Shown here: positions 1-10,026 of the stretch, piece after piece
Numbering within the stretch: the first letter of the stretch is position 1
Layout of the letters: every line of letters begins with the position of its first letter
Assembly: GCF_004799515.1 (NCBI RefSeq)
Contig: NZ_SSMX01000026.1
Location: forward strand, 186,001 to 250,000
Length of the DNA: 64,000 bases
Direction: 5' to 3'
From: Phenylobacterium sp.
GTDB lineage: Bacteria; Pseudomonadota; Alphaproteobacteria; Caulobacterales; Caulobacteraceae
The notes under the pieces: generated by a model
Database searches by the model: none
What the model saw: only the letters and a program-made list of their open reading frames with translations
What the model was told of the DNA's origin: nothing
Position numbers and translations under genes: made by a program

Positions 1-302
1 CCCTTGGGGTCTACAGCGACCTCGTGGACGCGGAAGGTCTGGAACCAGCTTCCGTCGCCGCCGGCCGGCTTCAGCCCCGCGGCCTTGAACTTCTGGACCA
101 CGATCGCCGCGGCCCGGTCGAAACCGGCCGAGCCGGTGTCGCGGCCCTCCATGGCGTCCCCCGACAGGGCCTCGGCGATATGCCACCAGGCCTTGGTGTC
201 GGGGTCCTTGACCGCGTCGGCGCGGGACGGCTCGGCTAAGGCCCCGCCAGCCATCAGGCTGGCGAGGGCGACGCCGAAAGCCAAGGCGAGCGGCCGGCTC
301 AT
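1..302 (-). CDS. M28-family aminopeptidase, N-terminal part (truncated by window edge)
   Basis: Minus-strand ATG at 302-300 opens MSRPLALAFGVALASLMAGGALAEPSRADAVKDPDTKAWWHIAEALSGDAMEGRDTGSAGFDRAAAIVVQKFKAAGLKPAGG...: signal peptide followed by the 'L(S/A)xDxMEGRxTGSxGxxxAAxYVxxxFxxxGLxPAG' pattern of secreted M28 peptidases. ATGA overlap with the upstream S9 peptidase stop. Confidence 0.75.
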   Translation of the reverse strand, partial: MSRPLALAFGVALASLMAGGALAEPSRADAVKDPDTKAWWHIAEALSGDAMEGRDTGSAGFDRAAAIVVQKFKAAGLKPAGGDGSWFQTFRVHEVAVDPK

Positions 303-2341
303 TGGTAGCGGTGGAACCAGGCCATGATCGCCGCGGCCTTGGCCGCCGCCTGCGAGGGCCGTTCGGCCAAGCCGCCATGCGAGGCGCCGGGCACCTGGAT
401 CATCGCGGTCGGCACGCCGCGTAGCTGCAGGGCGTCGAAGAACTGCTCAGCCTCGGACGGCGGGGTGCGGTGGTCGTCGGTGCCGACGATCAAGAGGGTC
501 GGGGTCTTGACGTTGCCGACCAGGGAGAGCGGCGAGCGTTTCCAGTAGAACTCATTGTCCTCCCACGGCATCTTGCCGAACCACGAGGTGGCCATGAAGT
601 TGTAGCCGTCGGTGGTCAGGACCTCGCTGGTCCAGTTGATCACCGGCTTCTGCGAGGCCGCCGCGCGGAAGCGGTCGGTCTTGCCGACGATCCAGGCGGT
701 GAGCAGGCCGCCGCCCGAGCCGCCGGTCACATAGAGGTGGTTCGGGTCGATCGAGCCCTTGGCGATGGCGGCGTCCACCGCGCTCATCAGGTCGTCGTAG
801 TCGTGGCTGGGGTAGTTCTTGTCGATGGTGTTGGCGAACTCGTCGCCATAGGAGGTCGAGCCTCGCGGGTTGGCGTAGACCACGATGTAGCCGCCGGCGG
901 CGTAGAGCTGGTCGTCGGTGTTGAAGATCGGGCCATAGGCGCTGAACGGCCCGCCGTGGATCTCCAGGATCATCGGGTACTTCTTCGAGGGATCGAAGTC
1001 GGGCGGCGTCACCATCCAGGCGTCGATCGGCTTGCCGTCGAAGGAGGACTTCACCGGCAAGGCCTCGGTCTTGCCCAGCGTCTTGTCGGCGAACAGGTCG
1101 GCGTTGAGATGGGTCAGCTTCTCGGTCTTGCCGGCCCTGACCACGCCGATGTCCGGCGGGTTATTGGCGTCGCCCATGGTGAAGGCGATCAGGCCGTTCT
1201 TGCCGACCGAGAACGCGCCGCCGGTGTAGGGCCGGTCCATCTCGTCACCGGCGGTGAGGCCGGTGGCCACGTCGGTCAGCTTGCCGTCCAGGGTGACGCG
1301 GGCGACCTTGGTGATCCCGTGGTCGGCGTAGTCGACGTACAGGCTCTTGCCGTCGGCCGCCCAGGTCGGCGCGCCGACGCTGCGGTCCAGGGCGCCGGTG
1401 ACGACGTGGCTGTTCTTGCCGTCGGCGTCCATGACGTAGAGGCGGACGTTTTCGTAGCCGCGGTAGCCGTGGTTGTCGAAGCCGACGTAAGCGATCTTGG
1501 TCCCGTCGGGCGAGGGCGTCGGGGCCTGGTCAGGGCCGTCGCGGGTGGTCAGCCGCGTCATCGCCCCGCCGGCGGCCGGCATGGAATAGATGTCGCTCTC
1601 CTGGCCCTCGATCTCCCACTTGGGCTGGCGATTGGTGGAGAACAGCAGGGTCTTGCCGTCCGGCGTGTAGGCGAGCTGTCCGCCCTCGTCGAACTTGCCG
1701 AAGGTGAGCTGGCGCGGCGTGCCGCCGTCGGCGGAGACGGTGAAGATGTGCCGGTAGCCGGGCTTGATGTAGCCTGAGCCGTCGCGGCGGTAGGTGACGC
1801 GGTCGATGATCTTCAGCGGCTCGGCCCACTTGGCGCCGGGCGGCGGGGCGAGCGGCGCGCCCAGCGGCTGCGGCGGCGCGGGGACCAGCATGATGAAGGC
1901 GAGCGTCTTGCCGTCCGGCGACCAGGTCACCGAACTCGGCGCCTGCTCCAGGTTGGAGACCTTGGCGGTGTGGCCGGTGGCCATCCAGCGGACGTAGAGT
2001 TGCGCCCCGCCGGGGCCGGCGGAGACATAGGCGAGCTTGGAGCCGTCCGGCGACCAGACGGGCCGCAGGTTGGCGCTGTCGTCCATGGCGATCGGGGTCT
2101 GGGCGCCGGTCGCGGGGTCCACCAGCCAGATCGACGGGTGGCCGTTGTCGCTCATGATGTCCTGGGTCGTGCGCACATAGGCGATGGCGCCGCCGTCGGG
2201 GCGCACCTGCGGGTCGCCCGCCGCGCGCAGGCCGAAGATGTCGCGGCCGGTGAACAGCTTGTTCGGCCCGTCCGAAACCTGGGCGAACGAAGGCTGCGCG
2301 CAGGCGATCGCGAGCGCGGAAACGAGCAAGGCTAGACGCAT
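299..2341 (-). CDS. S9 family peptidase (acylaminoacyl-peptidase/prolyl oligopeptidase type), secreted
   Basis: WD40/TolB-like beta-propeller repeats (SPDGSKLAYVS, SPDGKTLAFI) then an alpha/beta hydrolase domain with GGSGGG nucleophile elbow, TDDHRTPPSEAEQF and PGASHGG. Start placed at MRLALLVSALAIACAQPSFAQ rather than the longer ORF start at 2461. Confidence 0.9.
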   Translation of the reverse strand: MRLALLVSALAIACAQPSFAQVSDGPNKLFTGRDIFGLRAAGDPQVRPDGGAIAYVRTTQDIMSDNGHPSIWLVDPATGAQTPIAMDDSANLRPVWSPDGSKLAYVSAGPGGAQLYVRWMATGHTAKVSNLEQAPSSVTWSPDGKTLAFIMLVPAPPQPLGAPLAPPPGAKWAEPLKIIDRVTYRRDGSGYIKPGYRHIFTVSADGGTPRQLTFGKFDEGGQLAYTPDGKTLLFSTNRQPKWEIEGQESDIYSMPAAGGAMTRLTTRDGPDQAPTPSPDGTKIAYVGFDNHGYRGYENVRLYVMDADGKNSHVVTGALDRSVGAPTWAADGKSLYVDYADHGITKVARVTLDGKLTDVATGLTAGDEMDRPYTGGAFSVGKNGLIAFTMGDANNPPDIGVVRAGKTEKLTHLNADLFADKTLGKTEALPVKSSFDGKPIDAWMVTPPDFDPSKKYPMILEIHGGPFSAYGPIFNTDDQLYAAGGYIVVYANPRGSTSYGDEFANTIDKNYPSHDYDDLMSAVDAAIAKGSIDPNHLYVTGGSGGGLLTAWIVGKTDRFRAAASQKPVINWTSEVLTTDGYNFMATSWFGKMPWEDNEFYWKRSPLSLVGNVKTPTLLIVGTDDHRTPPSEAEQFFDALQLRGVPTAMIQVPGASHGGLAERPSQAAAKAAAIMAWFHRYQ

Positions 2342-2426
2342 GGAGACTCCCCGAAACTTGACCGCGGTAGAAAGGCCGCCCCGCAAGGGTTTGTCCAGCG
2401 GCCCGCGGCTCGCTACATCCCTATCC

Positions 2427-2924
2427 ATGGCCGAAGCTTTCAACGAGAAGATCCTGCCCACGGAAAAGGCGCAGCGTTACGCCGCCGTGGCCGAGGAGAT
2501 CGCCGCCGTGCTGGCGGGCGAGCCCAACGTCACCGCGCGGATGGCGACGGTGGCCTCGATGCTGGCCGCGGCCTTCGACCATTTCTTCTGGACCGGCTTC
2601 TATGTGGTCGACACGGACAAGCGCGAGGAGCTGGTGGTGGGCCCCTATCAGGGCACGCTGGGCTGCCTGCGCATCGCCTTCGGGCGCGGGGTCTGTGGGA
2701 CAGCGGCGCGCACGCGGCAGACCCAGATCGTCGAGGACGTCGAGGCCTTCCCGGGCCATATCGCCTGCGACAGCCGATCGAAGAGCGAGATCGTGGTGCC
2801 GGTGGTGGATTCCGCTGGCCGGCTGATCGCGGTGTTCGACGTCGACGCCGAGACCCCCGCGGCCTTCGACCAGACCGACGCCGACTGGCTGGAAGGCATC
2901 CTGCAGGACACCTTCGCGGAATAG
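2427..2924 (+). CDS. msrC: GAF domain free methionine-(R)-sulfoxide reductase (fRMsr)
   Basis: Conserved fRMsr pattern: FYVVDTDKREELVVGPYQGTLGCLRIAFGRGVCGTAARTRQTQIVEDVEAFPGHIACDSRSKSEIVVPV with all three characteristic Cys. Confidence 0.9.
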   Translation: MAEAFNEKILPTEKAQRYAAVAEEIAAVLAGEPNVTARMATVASMLAAAFDHFFWTGFYVVDTDKREELVVGPYQGTLGCLRIAFGRGVCGTAARTRQTQIVEDVEAFPGHIACDSRSKSEIVVPVVDSAGRLIAVFDVDAETPAAFDQTDADWLEGILQDTFAE

Positions 2925-2931
2925 CGCGGCA

Positions 2932-2951
2932 CGTTGACGTTCGCGTCAACG
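2932..2951. promoter_or_regulatory. Palindromic operator candidate upstream of thiolase (CGTTGACG-TTCG-CGTCAACG)
   Basis: Perfect 8-bp inverted repeat with 4-nt spacer in the gap between msrC and the thiolase gene. Confidence 0.55.
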
Positions 2952-3037
2952 CGCTTGTCTTACGCAGCGGCGCCTTCATACAGTCGTTTTGACGCGCCTA
3001 AGAGAGCGCAGGAACTTCTCAAGAGGGAGCTCGGGCC

Positions 3038-4219
3038 ATGGCCGAAGCCTATATCGTAGCTGCGACGCGGACCGCCGGCGGGCGCAAGGGCGGACGTCTT
3101 CGCGACTGGCACCCGGCCGATCTCGGCGCGGTGGTGCTGAACGAACTCGTCGATCGCACCGGCGTCGATCCGGCGGTGATCGAGGACGTGGTCATGGGCT
3201 GCGTCATGCAGGTGGGCGAGCAGGCCACCAACATCGCGCGCGGCGCGGTGCTGGCCTCGAAGCTGCCGGAAAGCGTGCCGGCCACCAGCGTCGACCGCCA
3301 GTGCGGCTCCTCGCAGCAGGCCCTGCACTTCGCCGCCCAGGCGGTGATGAGCGGCACCATGGACGTGGTGATCGCCTCGGGCGTCGAGAGCATGACCCGC
3401 GTGCCGATGGGCCTGTCGGTGGCCCTGCCGGCCAAGGAGGGTTTCGGCAATCCGATGAGCCCCAACCAGCAGAAGCGCTATCCGAACATCCAGTTCAGCC
3501 AGTTCATGGGCGCCGAGATGATGGCTCAGAAGTATGGCCTGTCGAAGGACCAGCTGGACGAGTACGCCTATGGCTCGCACCAGCGCGCCATCGCCGCCAC
3601 CCAGGCCGGCGCCTTCAAGGACGAGATCGTCGCCATCGACGGCCGTGACGGCAAGGGCGACGAGGGCGTCTCGGTGGTCCACGACAGCGACGAGGGCATC
3701 CGCTACGACTCGACGCTCGAGGCCATCCGCGGCGTGAAGCTGCTGCGCGAAGGCGGCGCCATCACCGCGGCCACCTCCAGCCAGATCTGCGACGGCGCCT
3801 CCGGCGTGATGATCGTCTCGGAAAAGGCGCTGAAGGAATACGGCCTGACGCCGCTGGCCCGCATCCACAACCTGACCCTGATCGGCCACGACCCGGTGAT
3901 CATGCTGGAAGCCCCGCTTCCGGCCACCGAGCGGGCGCTGAAGAAGGCGGGCATGTCCATCGACGACATCGACCTCTTCGAAGTGAACGAGGCTTTCGCC
4001 TCGGTGCCGGTGGCCTGGCTGCAGACCACCAAGGCCGATCCCGCGAAGCTGAATGTCAACGGCGGCGCCATCGCGCTCGGCCACCCGCTGGGCGCCTCGG
4101 GCACCAAGCTGATGACGACGCTGCTGCACGCGCTGAAGGCCCGCGACAAGAAGTGGGGCCTGCAGACCATGTGCGAAGGCGGCGGCCTCGCCAACGTGAC
4201 CATCGTCGAGCGGCTCTAA
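3038..4219 (+). CDS. Acetyl-CoA C-acyltransferase (thiolase)
   Basis: MAEAYIVAATRTAGGRKGGRL...SVDRQCGSSQQALHFAAQAVMSG...NVNGGAIALGHPLGASGTKLMTTLLHAL...MCEGGG: catalytic Cys, His and C-terminal Cys motifs of thiolases. Confidence 0.93.
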   Translation: MAEAYIVAATRTAGGRKGGRLRDWHPADLGAVVLNELVDRTGVDPAVIEDVVMGCVMQVGEQATNIARGAVLASKLPESVPATSVDRQCGSSQQALHFAAQAVMSGTMDVVIASGVESMTRVPMGLSVALPAKEGFGNPMSPNQQKRYPNIQFSQFMGAEMMAQKYGLSKDQLDEYAYGSHQRAIAATQAGAFKDEIVAIDGRDGKGDEGVSVVHDSDEGIRYDSTLEAIRGVKLLREGGAITAATSSQICDGASGVMIVSEKALKEYGLTPLARIHNLTLIGHDPVIMLEAPLPATERALKKAGMSIDDIDLFEVNEAFASVPVAWLQTTKADPAKLNVNGGAIALGHPLGASGTKLMTTLLHALKARDKKWGLQTMCEGGGLANVTIVERL

Positions 4220-4231
4220 GGCTCGGCGCCC

Positions 4232-4921
4232 ATGGCCGGACGCGTCTTCGCGATCACCGGCGCGTCCGGCGCCCTGGGGTCCGCGGTGGCCAAGGCTGCG
4301 GCGGGGCAGGGCGCGCGCCTGGCGCTGATCGACTTCTCCCAGCATGCGCCGGCCGAGGCGGAGGGCCCGGACGTCTTCGTCCAGGGCGGCGTCGATCTCA
4401 GCGACGCCAACGCCGCGGGCGCGGCCATCGACGCCGCGGCGGACCGTTTCGGCGGTCTCGACGCGCTGATCAACATCGCCGGCGGTTTCTCGTGGGAGAA
4501 GCACGAGGGCGGCGACTGGAACACCTGGCATCGGCTGTTCCTGCTGAACGTGCAGACGGCGTCCAACGCCAGCCGCGCGGCGATCCCGCACCTGCGCCGC
4601 TCGGGCGCGGGGCGGATCGTCAACATCGGCGCCAACGCGGCGCTGAAGGCCGGCCTCGGCATGGGCGCCTACGCCGCCTCCAAGGCCGGCGTGCACAGCC
4701 TGACCCAGGCGCTGGCTGACGAGCTGAAGGGCGACGGCGTCACCGTCAACGCGGTCCTACCCTCGATCATCGACACCCCGGCCAACCGCGCCGACATGCC
4801 CAAGGCCGACTTCGCCGCCTGGGTGCGTCCCGAGGAGTTGGCCGCGGTGATCCTGTTCCTGGCCAGCGAGGCGGCCAGCGGCGTGACCGGCGCCTTGATC
4901 CCGGTGACGGGGCGGGTCTAG
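4232..4921 (+). CDS. SDR family NAD(P)-dependent oxidoreductase
   Basis: TGASGALG cofactor motif, NIAGG, YAASKAG active site. Confidence 0.9.
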   Translation: MAGRVFAITGASGALGSAVAKAAAGQGARLALIDFSQHAPAEAEGPDVFVQGGVDLSDANAAGAAIDAAADRFGGLDALINIAGGFSWEKHEGGDWNTWHRLFLLNVQTASNASRAAIPHLRRSGAGRIVNIGANAALKAGLGMGAYAASKAGVHSLTQALADELKGDGVTVNAVLPSIIDTPANRADMPKADFAAWVRPEELAAVILFLASEAASGVTGALIPVTGRV

Positions 4922-4937
4922 CCCCCGAGGCGGCGGC

Positions 4938-7340
4938 TCACCGTCCCGGCGTCAGGCTGATCACCAGCTCCGCGTCGCGGTCGACGGCGACGCGGCTGAA
5001 GTCCAGGGGCACATAGGCGCCCGAGGCCCACAGCGGGAAGAGGTCGCGGTAGTGGACGCTGAACGGGTCGCCCGACTGGCCGGGCGTGTTCACCGCCACG
5101 GAATTGTCCCAGGCGCCGACGTCCATCACCAGCCGCACCGAGGCGCCGGCGATCTGGTCGAAGTCGCCTGGGCGGTAGGTGGCGGCGCGCGGGCTGGAGG
5201 CCGAGCCGGGGACCTCCAGCGGGCCGGTCTCCATCTGCCGGGCGAGCTGGCGGTCGGCCAGCACGGCGGCGGCCGGCTTGAAGTCGGCGTGGTGGAGCCG
5301 CCCCCAGCTCCAGCTCGCCATGTCCGGGCCGAGGCCGCGCTGCAGGTCCTTCACCGCCGCGCCCAGGCTTTCCAGCAGCAGGGCGTCGCGCCGCGGCGCG
5401 GCCTCAGGGGTCTCCAGCCAGGTCACCACCGCGTCGAGGCCGCCGGAGCCCACCAGGGTGCGCGCGCCCTCCGGCGTCACCGCCTGCACCACCGTGTGGC
5501 CCAGGTGGTTGGCCGCCCAGACCTGGTAGATGGCGGCGGCGGCGCTGTCGGTGGTCTCGTTGTTGTCCCAGGCCTTCAGGAGGTCGAGGGCCTGCCGCAC
5601 CGCCGGGTCTGGCGAGGTGAGGGGCTGGATCAGCGCGATGGTGCGGCGCGACAGGGCGTCGTGGGCGTCGGTCTGCAGGGCCATGGAGTCGGCCAGCGTC
5701 GCCTTGGGCTGGCCGGCCAGCACCTCCTTGATGCGGGTGATCCGCGAGCGGTCGCCCCATTCGTAGCCGGTGGGGCTCTTGTAGCCGACCGGCAGGTTCA
5801 TCTCGTTGGCAGTGGCGAAGAAGCCTTCCGCCGGATTGTGGACATTGGGCAGCTCGGCCTCCGGCCGCAGGCCCGCCCACTCGTAGCGGCCGTCGCCGGG
5901 CACCGGCATCAGACCGTCCCAGTTGGGCCTGACCGGCGTCAGTCCCGCCGCCGACCAGCCGATGTCGCCGCCGACGCCGGCGTAGACCAGGTTGAGCGGC
6001 GGCGCGCCCCAATGCTCCTGGCCCGTCTTGAAGTCGGCCCAGGACTTCGCCCGCCACATCCGCGAGGAGCCGAAGTAGCCGGAGGCGCCGGGCTCGTTCC
6101 AGACCGTGCGCATGGCGAAGGCGTGACCGCCCTTTCCTGTATCGGGTGTCTCGTCGATCACCGGCCCGTGGCGGGTGAATTTCAGCGTGACGTCGCGCGG
6201 CGCCTCGCCCTTCACCTCGATGGTCTCGTGGACCAGCTTCATCGGCTCCGGGCCGCCCTTGTAGCGGTAGCTGTCGCCCTTCGTGTCGTAGACGTAGAGG
6301 TCCTCCTGATCGATGTAGAAGATGGTCAGACCCCAGGCCATCTGGGCGTTGTGGCCGAAGGAGACCCCGGGCAGGGCGGGCTCGCCGGCGCCGATGATGT
6401 CGAGGTCCGGCGCGCTCAGCTGCACGATGTAGCGCAGCGAGGGGACGCCCACCGGCCGGTGCGGATCGTTGGCCAGGATCGGCCGGCCGGTCGCGGTGCG
6501 CGACGGCGCGATCACCCAGTTGTTGGAGCCCTCCGACTGATAGGCCTCCATGGCTTCGGCGAGTTGGACCTGAGCCGGCGCCTCGGCCTTGCGGCCGCCC
6601 GCGGCCAGGGCCTCGAAGCCCACGGAGGCGGTGGCCAGCAGGTAGTCCTTCAAGACGTCGGCGGGGATGACGCAGGGGTCGAGGCCTACGGGGACGACGG
6701 TCCTGTGCTCCGGCTCCAGCTTGCGGCGCAGGCGGTCGGCGTCGAGGCCGCCGGCGCAGGCCACCTGGGCGCGGGCCACCTCGGAGGTGACGTTGGAGAC
6801 CAGCGCGTGGCTGCGGATGCGCAGGATGTCCTCCGCCGCCCAGGCCTCGGGCTGGCTGGCGGTGAGCTTGAACTCCACCGGCAGCGGCCGCTTGCCGGCC
6901 TTCACCTCGGCCACATAGGCGTTGACGCCGGCGGCGAAGGCCTCGACCGCCACGCGCGACTGCGGGTCGTAGGCCGCCCACTCGGCAGCCATGTCGCCGC
7001 GGTAGAGGAAGAGCCGCGCGGCGCGGTCCTGGGCGACGTAGGCCGGGCCGAAGCTGGCCGCGAGGCGCCCGAGGCCGCGCTTGCGCCACAGGTCGATCTG
7101 CCAGAGCCGATCGCGGGCGGCGTTGTAGCCCTGCAGGAAGAAGGCGTCGCGCGCACTGGCGGCGAAGATGTGCGGGATGCCCCAGTGGTCGACCACCAGC
7201 TGCGCCGGAGCCGCCAGACCCGCGACGCTCCAGGCCTCCTGCCGGACCGCGGTCGATGGGCCCGTCGCCTGGGCCTGGGCCGCGCCCGCGATCAGGCCGC
7301 CCGCCAATGCGCCCGCAAGCGCTCGTCCGATCCAGGCCAT
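4938..7340 (-). CDS. Penicillin acylase family protein (Ntn hydrolase)
   Basis: Long ORF with VDHWGIPHIFAASARDAFFLQGYNAARDRLWQIDLWRKRGLGRLA, internal autoprocessing site GSNNWVIAPSRTATGRPILANDPH. Start at MAWIGRALAGALAGG (signal peptide). Confidence 0.92.
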   Translation of the reverse strand: MAWIGRALAGALAGGLIAGAAQAQATGPSTAVRQEAWSVAGLAAPAQLVVDHWGIPHIFAASARDAFFLQGYNAARDRLWQIDLWRKRGLGRLAASFGPAYVAQDRAARLFLYRGDMAAEWAAYDPQSRVAVEAFAAGVNAYVAEVKAGKRPLPVEFKLTASQPEAWAAEDILRIRSHALVSNVTSEVARAQVACAGGLDADRLRRKLEPEHRTVVPVGLDPCVIPADVLKDYLLATASVGFEALAAGGRKAEAPAQVQLAEAMEAYQSEGSNNWVIAPSRTATGRPILANDPHRPVGVPSLRYIVQLSAPDLDIIGAGEPALPGVSFGHNAQMAWGLTIFYIDQEDLYVYDTKGDSYRYKGGPEPMKLVHETIEVKGEAPRDVTLKFTRHGPVIDETPDTGKGGHAFAMRTVWNEPGASGYFGSSRMWRAKSWADFKTGQEHWGAPPLNLVYAGVGGDIGWSAAGLTPVRPNWDGLMPVPGDGRYEWAGLRPEAELPNVHNPAEGFFATANEMNLPVGYKSPTGYEWGDRSRITRIKEVLAGQPKATLADSMALQTDAHDALSRRTIALIQPLTSPDPAVRQALDLLKAWDNNETTDSAAAAIYQVWAANHLGHTVVQAVTPEGARTLVGSGGLDAVVTWLETPEAAPRRDALLLESLGAAVKDLQRGLGPDMASWSWGRLHHADFKPAAAVLADRQLARQMETGPLEVPGSASSPRAATYRPGDFDQIAGASVRLVMDVGAWDNSVAVNTPGQSGDPFSVHYRDLFPLWASGAYVPLDFSRVAVDRDAELVISLTPGR

Positions 7341-7470
7341 TCTCAAGCTCCCCACGCGTCCGCATGAAGGAGTTGACGACAGATCGCGCCATTCGTCCAC
7401 GCGCCCTTGAGGCCGCCGGCCGTCGGCGGCTAAATCGGCGCAAGGCAAACTCAAAGAGCAGGGAAACGCC

Positions 7471-7839
7471 ATGATCGCCTACGCCACCATCGGGACGAAC
7501 GACCTGGAACGCGCCAAGGGCTTCTACGACAAGGTGATGGAGCCGCTGGGGGGCAAGCGGACCTTCGGCTTCGAGCGCATGCAGTTCTACGGCGCCGAGG
7601 GGCCGGCCATGCTGGCCATCAACACGCCCTATAACGGCGAGCCGGCCACGCCGGGCAATGGCTCGATGTTCGGCCTGCCGGCCGCCAGCCGCGAAGCCGC
7701 CGACGCCGCCCACGCCGCGGCGATCGAGGCCGGCGGCCGCTGCGAAGGCCCGCCCGGGCAGCGGATGGACGGCTTCTACGGCGCCTATTTCCGCGACCTG
7801 GACGGCAACAAGCTCTGCGTCTTCTACACGGGCGTCTGA
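7471..7839 (+). CDS. VOC (glyoxalase/bleomycin resistance/dioxygenase) family protein
   Basis: MIAYATIGTNDLERAKGFYDKVMEPLG...FYGAYFRDLDGNKLCVFYTGV, typical VOC fold motifs. Confidence 0.88.
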   Translation: MIAYATIGTNDLERAKGFYDKVMEPLGGKRTFGFERMQFYGAEGPAMLAINTPYNGEPATPGNGSMFGLPAASREAADAAHAAAIEAGGRCEGPPGQRMDGFYGAYFRDLDGNKLCVFYTGV

Positions 7840-7980
7840 CCCTCCGGTCGTTCGCTCCGGCCGGCGCCGGCCGGATGCAACCGTTTCCGACTTGAAACAA
7901 GCCTTGCTGCGGCAAGGCCGCTCCGCAAGACTGGTCCCGCTCACACAGGGGTTGGGCGAGAGTCTTTCGGATAGTTCGCC

Positions 7981-10018
7981 ATGGACGCCAGGTTCCCACT
8001 CGCCGCCATCGCGGCCCTCTTCGCGACGTCGGCGCTGGCCCAGACGCCGACCGCCGAGCTGCTGAAGCCGCCGGCCGGAGCCCAGCACTTCGTCATCGAA
8101 TCCACCGGCGGCAAGCACGGCGATTCCTGGAGCTGGACCCTGCCGGACGGCACGCGGCTGGCGCGCGAGACCTGGAACCTGCGCGGCCAGCAGTGGGATC
8201 AGGACTCCGCCGGCAAGCCGGGCAAGGACGGCATGCCCGCGTCCCTGACGATCCGCGGCGTCTCGCCCTCGGGGGACGCCGGCGAAACCTTCACGGTCAG
8301 CGGCCAGGCCGCGAGCTGGAAGAGCCCGACCGACGCCGGCAAGGGCGCCTACGCCAGGCCCGCCTTCTACATCCCCGAAGGCGGCCCGAACGACCTGAAC
8401 GCCTGGTTCCTCGAGCGCCTGCTGGCGGCGCCCAATCACACCCTGGCGCTGCTGCCGAGCGGCGTCGCGAAGGCGACCAAGCTCACCACCGCCGAGGCGG
8501 GTCAGGGCGCGAAGAAGCAGACCGTCACCCTGTGGTCGATCAGCGGGCTGACGCCGACGCCGGTCACCCTCTGGGCCGACGCGCACGACAGGTTCTTCGG
8601 TTCGACCGGCGTGGTGGCCTGGCTGCCCGAGGCCTACGCCGACGACCTGAAGCCCTTGCTGAAGGTCCAGGAGGCCGCCACGGCCGCCGAGGCGCCCCGG
8701 ATCTACAAGGCCAACGTCAAGGTCCCCGCCGGCCCGGTCGCCTTCACCCATGTGAAGATGTTCGACGCCGACGGGCTGAAGTTCGTCGCCGACCAGACCG
8801 TGGTGGTGGACAAGGGCGTGATCACCGCCGTCGGGCCCGCGGCCTCGACGCCCGCGCCCAAGGGCGCACAGGTGATCGACGGCGAGGGCAAGACGCTGGT
8901 GCCCGGCCTGTGGGACTGCCACATGCACGTGGGCGACGACTACACCGGGCCGCAGGAGCTCTCGCTGGGCGTGACGTCGGTCCGCGACCCCGGCAACAAC
9001 AACGCCCTGACGATCGACCGGCGCGAGCGCACGGCGAAGAACGAACTGCTCTTCCCGCACGTCTATCCGTCGTCGCTGATCGACGGGAAGGGCCCCTACA
9101 CGGCCCAGGTGGCCAACGTCGCCACCAGCCAGGCCGAGGCCATCGCCCTGGTCGACAAGGCCAAGGCCGACGGCTTTGTCGGGATCAAGTTCTACGGGAC
9201 CTTCAACCCCGACTGGCTGCCGGCGACCATCGCCGAGGCGCACAAGCTTGGGGCTGCACGTCCACGGCCATATCCCGGCCGGCATCCGCCCGGTGGACGC
9301 GATCAACGACGGCTATGACGAGGTGACCCACATCAACTGGATCATCATGCAGGCGGCGCCGGACGATGTAATCAAGGTGTCGAACGGCATCATGCGCTTC
9401 GAGGGGCCGGGCCGGTTCGGCAAGGACGTGGACCTCGACGGGCCGGCGATGAACCTGATCGTCTCGACCATGGTCAAGAAGCACATCTACAGCGACCCGA
9501 CGATGGTCGCCTTCGAGAGCCTCTATGTGCCGGACAACGGCGACCTGGACCCGTCCTACGCCCCCTTCGTCGGCACCTTGCCGGCGGCCACCGAGCGCGG
9601 TTTCCGCAACGGCGGCTTCGCGGTGCCGAAGGACCTGACCCGCGCCGACTACCGGAAGAGCTGGGCCAAGATGGTCGGGCTGCTGGCGAAGATGCACAAG
9701 GCGGGCATCCCGATCGTCGCCGGCACCGACGGCTCGGGCCTCGAGCTGATCCACGAACTGGAGATCTATGAGAGCGCCGGCTTCACCCCGGCCGAGGCGC
9801 TGGAGGCGGCGACGCTGACGCCCGCGACCCTGGTAGGCCAGCAGGCGCATACGGGCTCGATCAAGGTCGGCAAGGCGGCGGACCTGGCGCTGGTGGAGGG
9901 CGATCCGGAAGCCCACATCGGCGCCCTGCGCCAGACCCGCGTGGTGATGCTGGACGGCAAGCTGCTGGACGCCGACGCCCTGCGCGCCGCCGCCGGCTTC
10001 TCCGGCCGGCCGAAGTAG
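7981..10018 (+). pseudogene. Secreted amidohydrolase family protein, interrupted by an apparent +1 frameshift near 9250
   Basis: ORF 7981-9318 (LVPGLWDCHMHVGDDYTG...GIKFYGTFNPDWLPATIAEAHKLG) continues in another frame in ORF 9176-10018 (LHVHGHIPAGIRPVDAINDGYDEVTHINW...AGTDGSGLELIHELEIY). Removing one G from the GGGG run restores AHKLGLHVHGHIPAG. Confidence 0.85.
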
Positions 10019-10026
10019 CTACTTCG
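10011..10026. other. 16-bp perfect palindrome containing both convergent stop codons
   Basis: CGAAGTAGCTACTTCG; TAG of the amidohydrolase (+) and TAG of the sugar dehydrogenase (-) lie back to back. Confidence 0.6.

Noticed and set aside
5052-7367. 771-aa plus-strand ORF
   Set aside because: Antisense shadow of the penicillin acylase gene; His/Arg/Gly/Val-rich with no domain signals.
5404-9306. 1300-aa minus-strand ORF
   Set aside because: Runs antisense to penicillin acylase and amidohydrolase in shadow frames; R/G/A/H-rich composition without domains. Typical of high-GC spurious ORFs.
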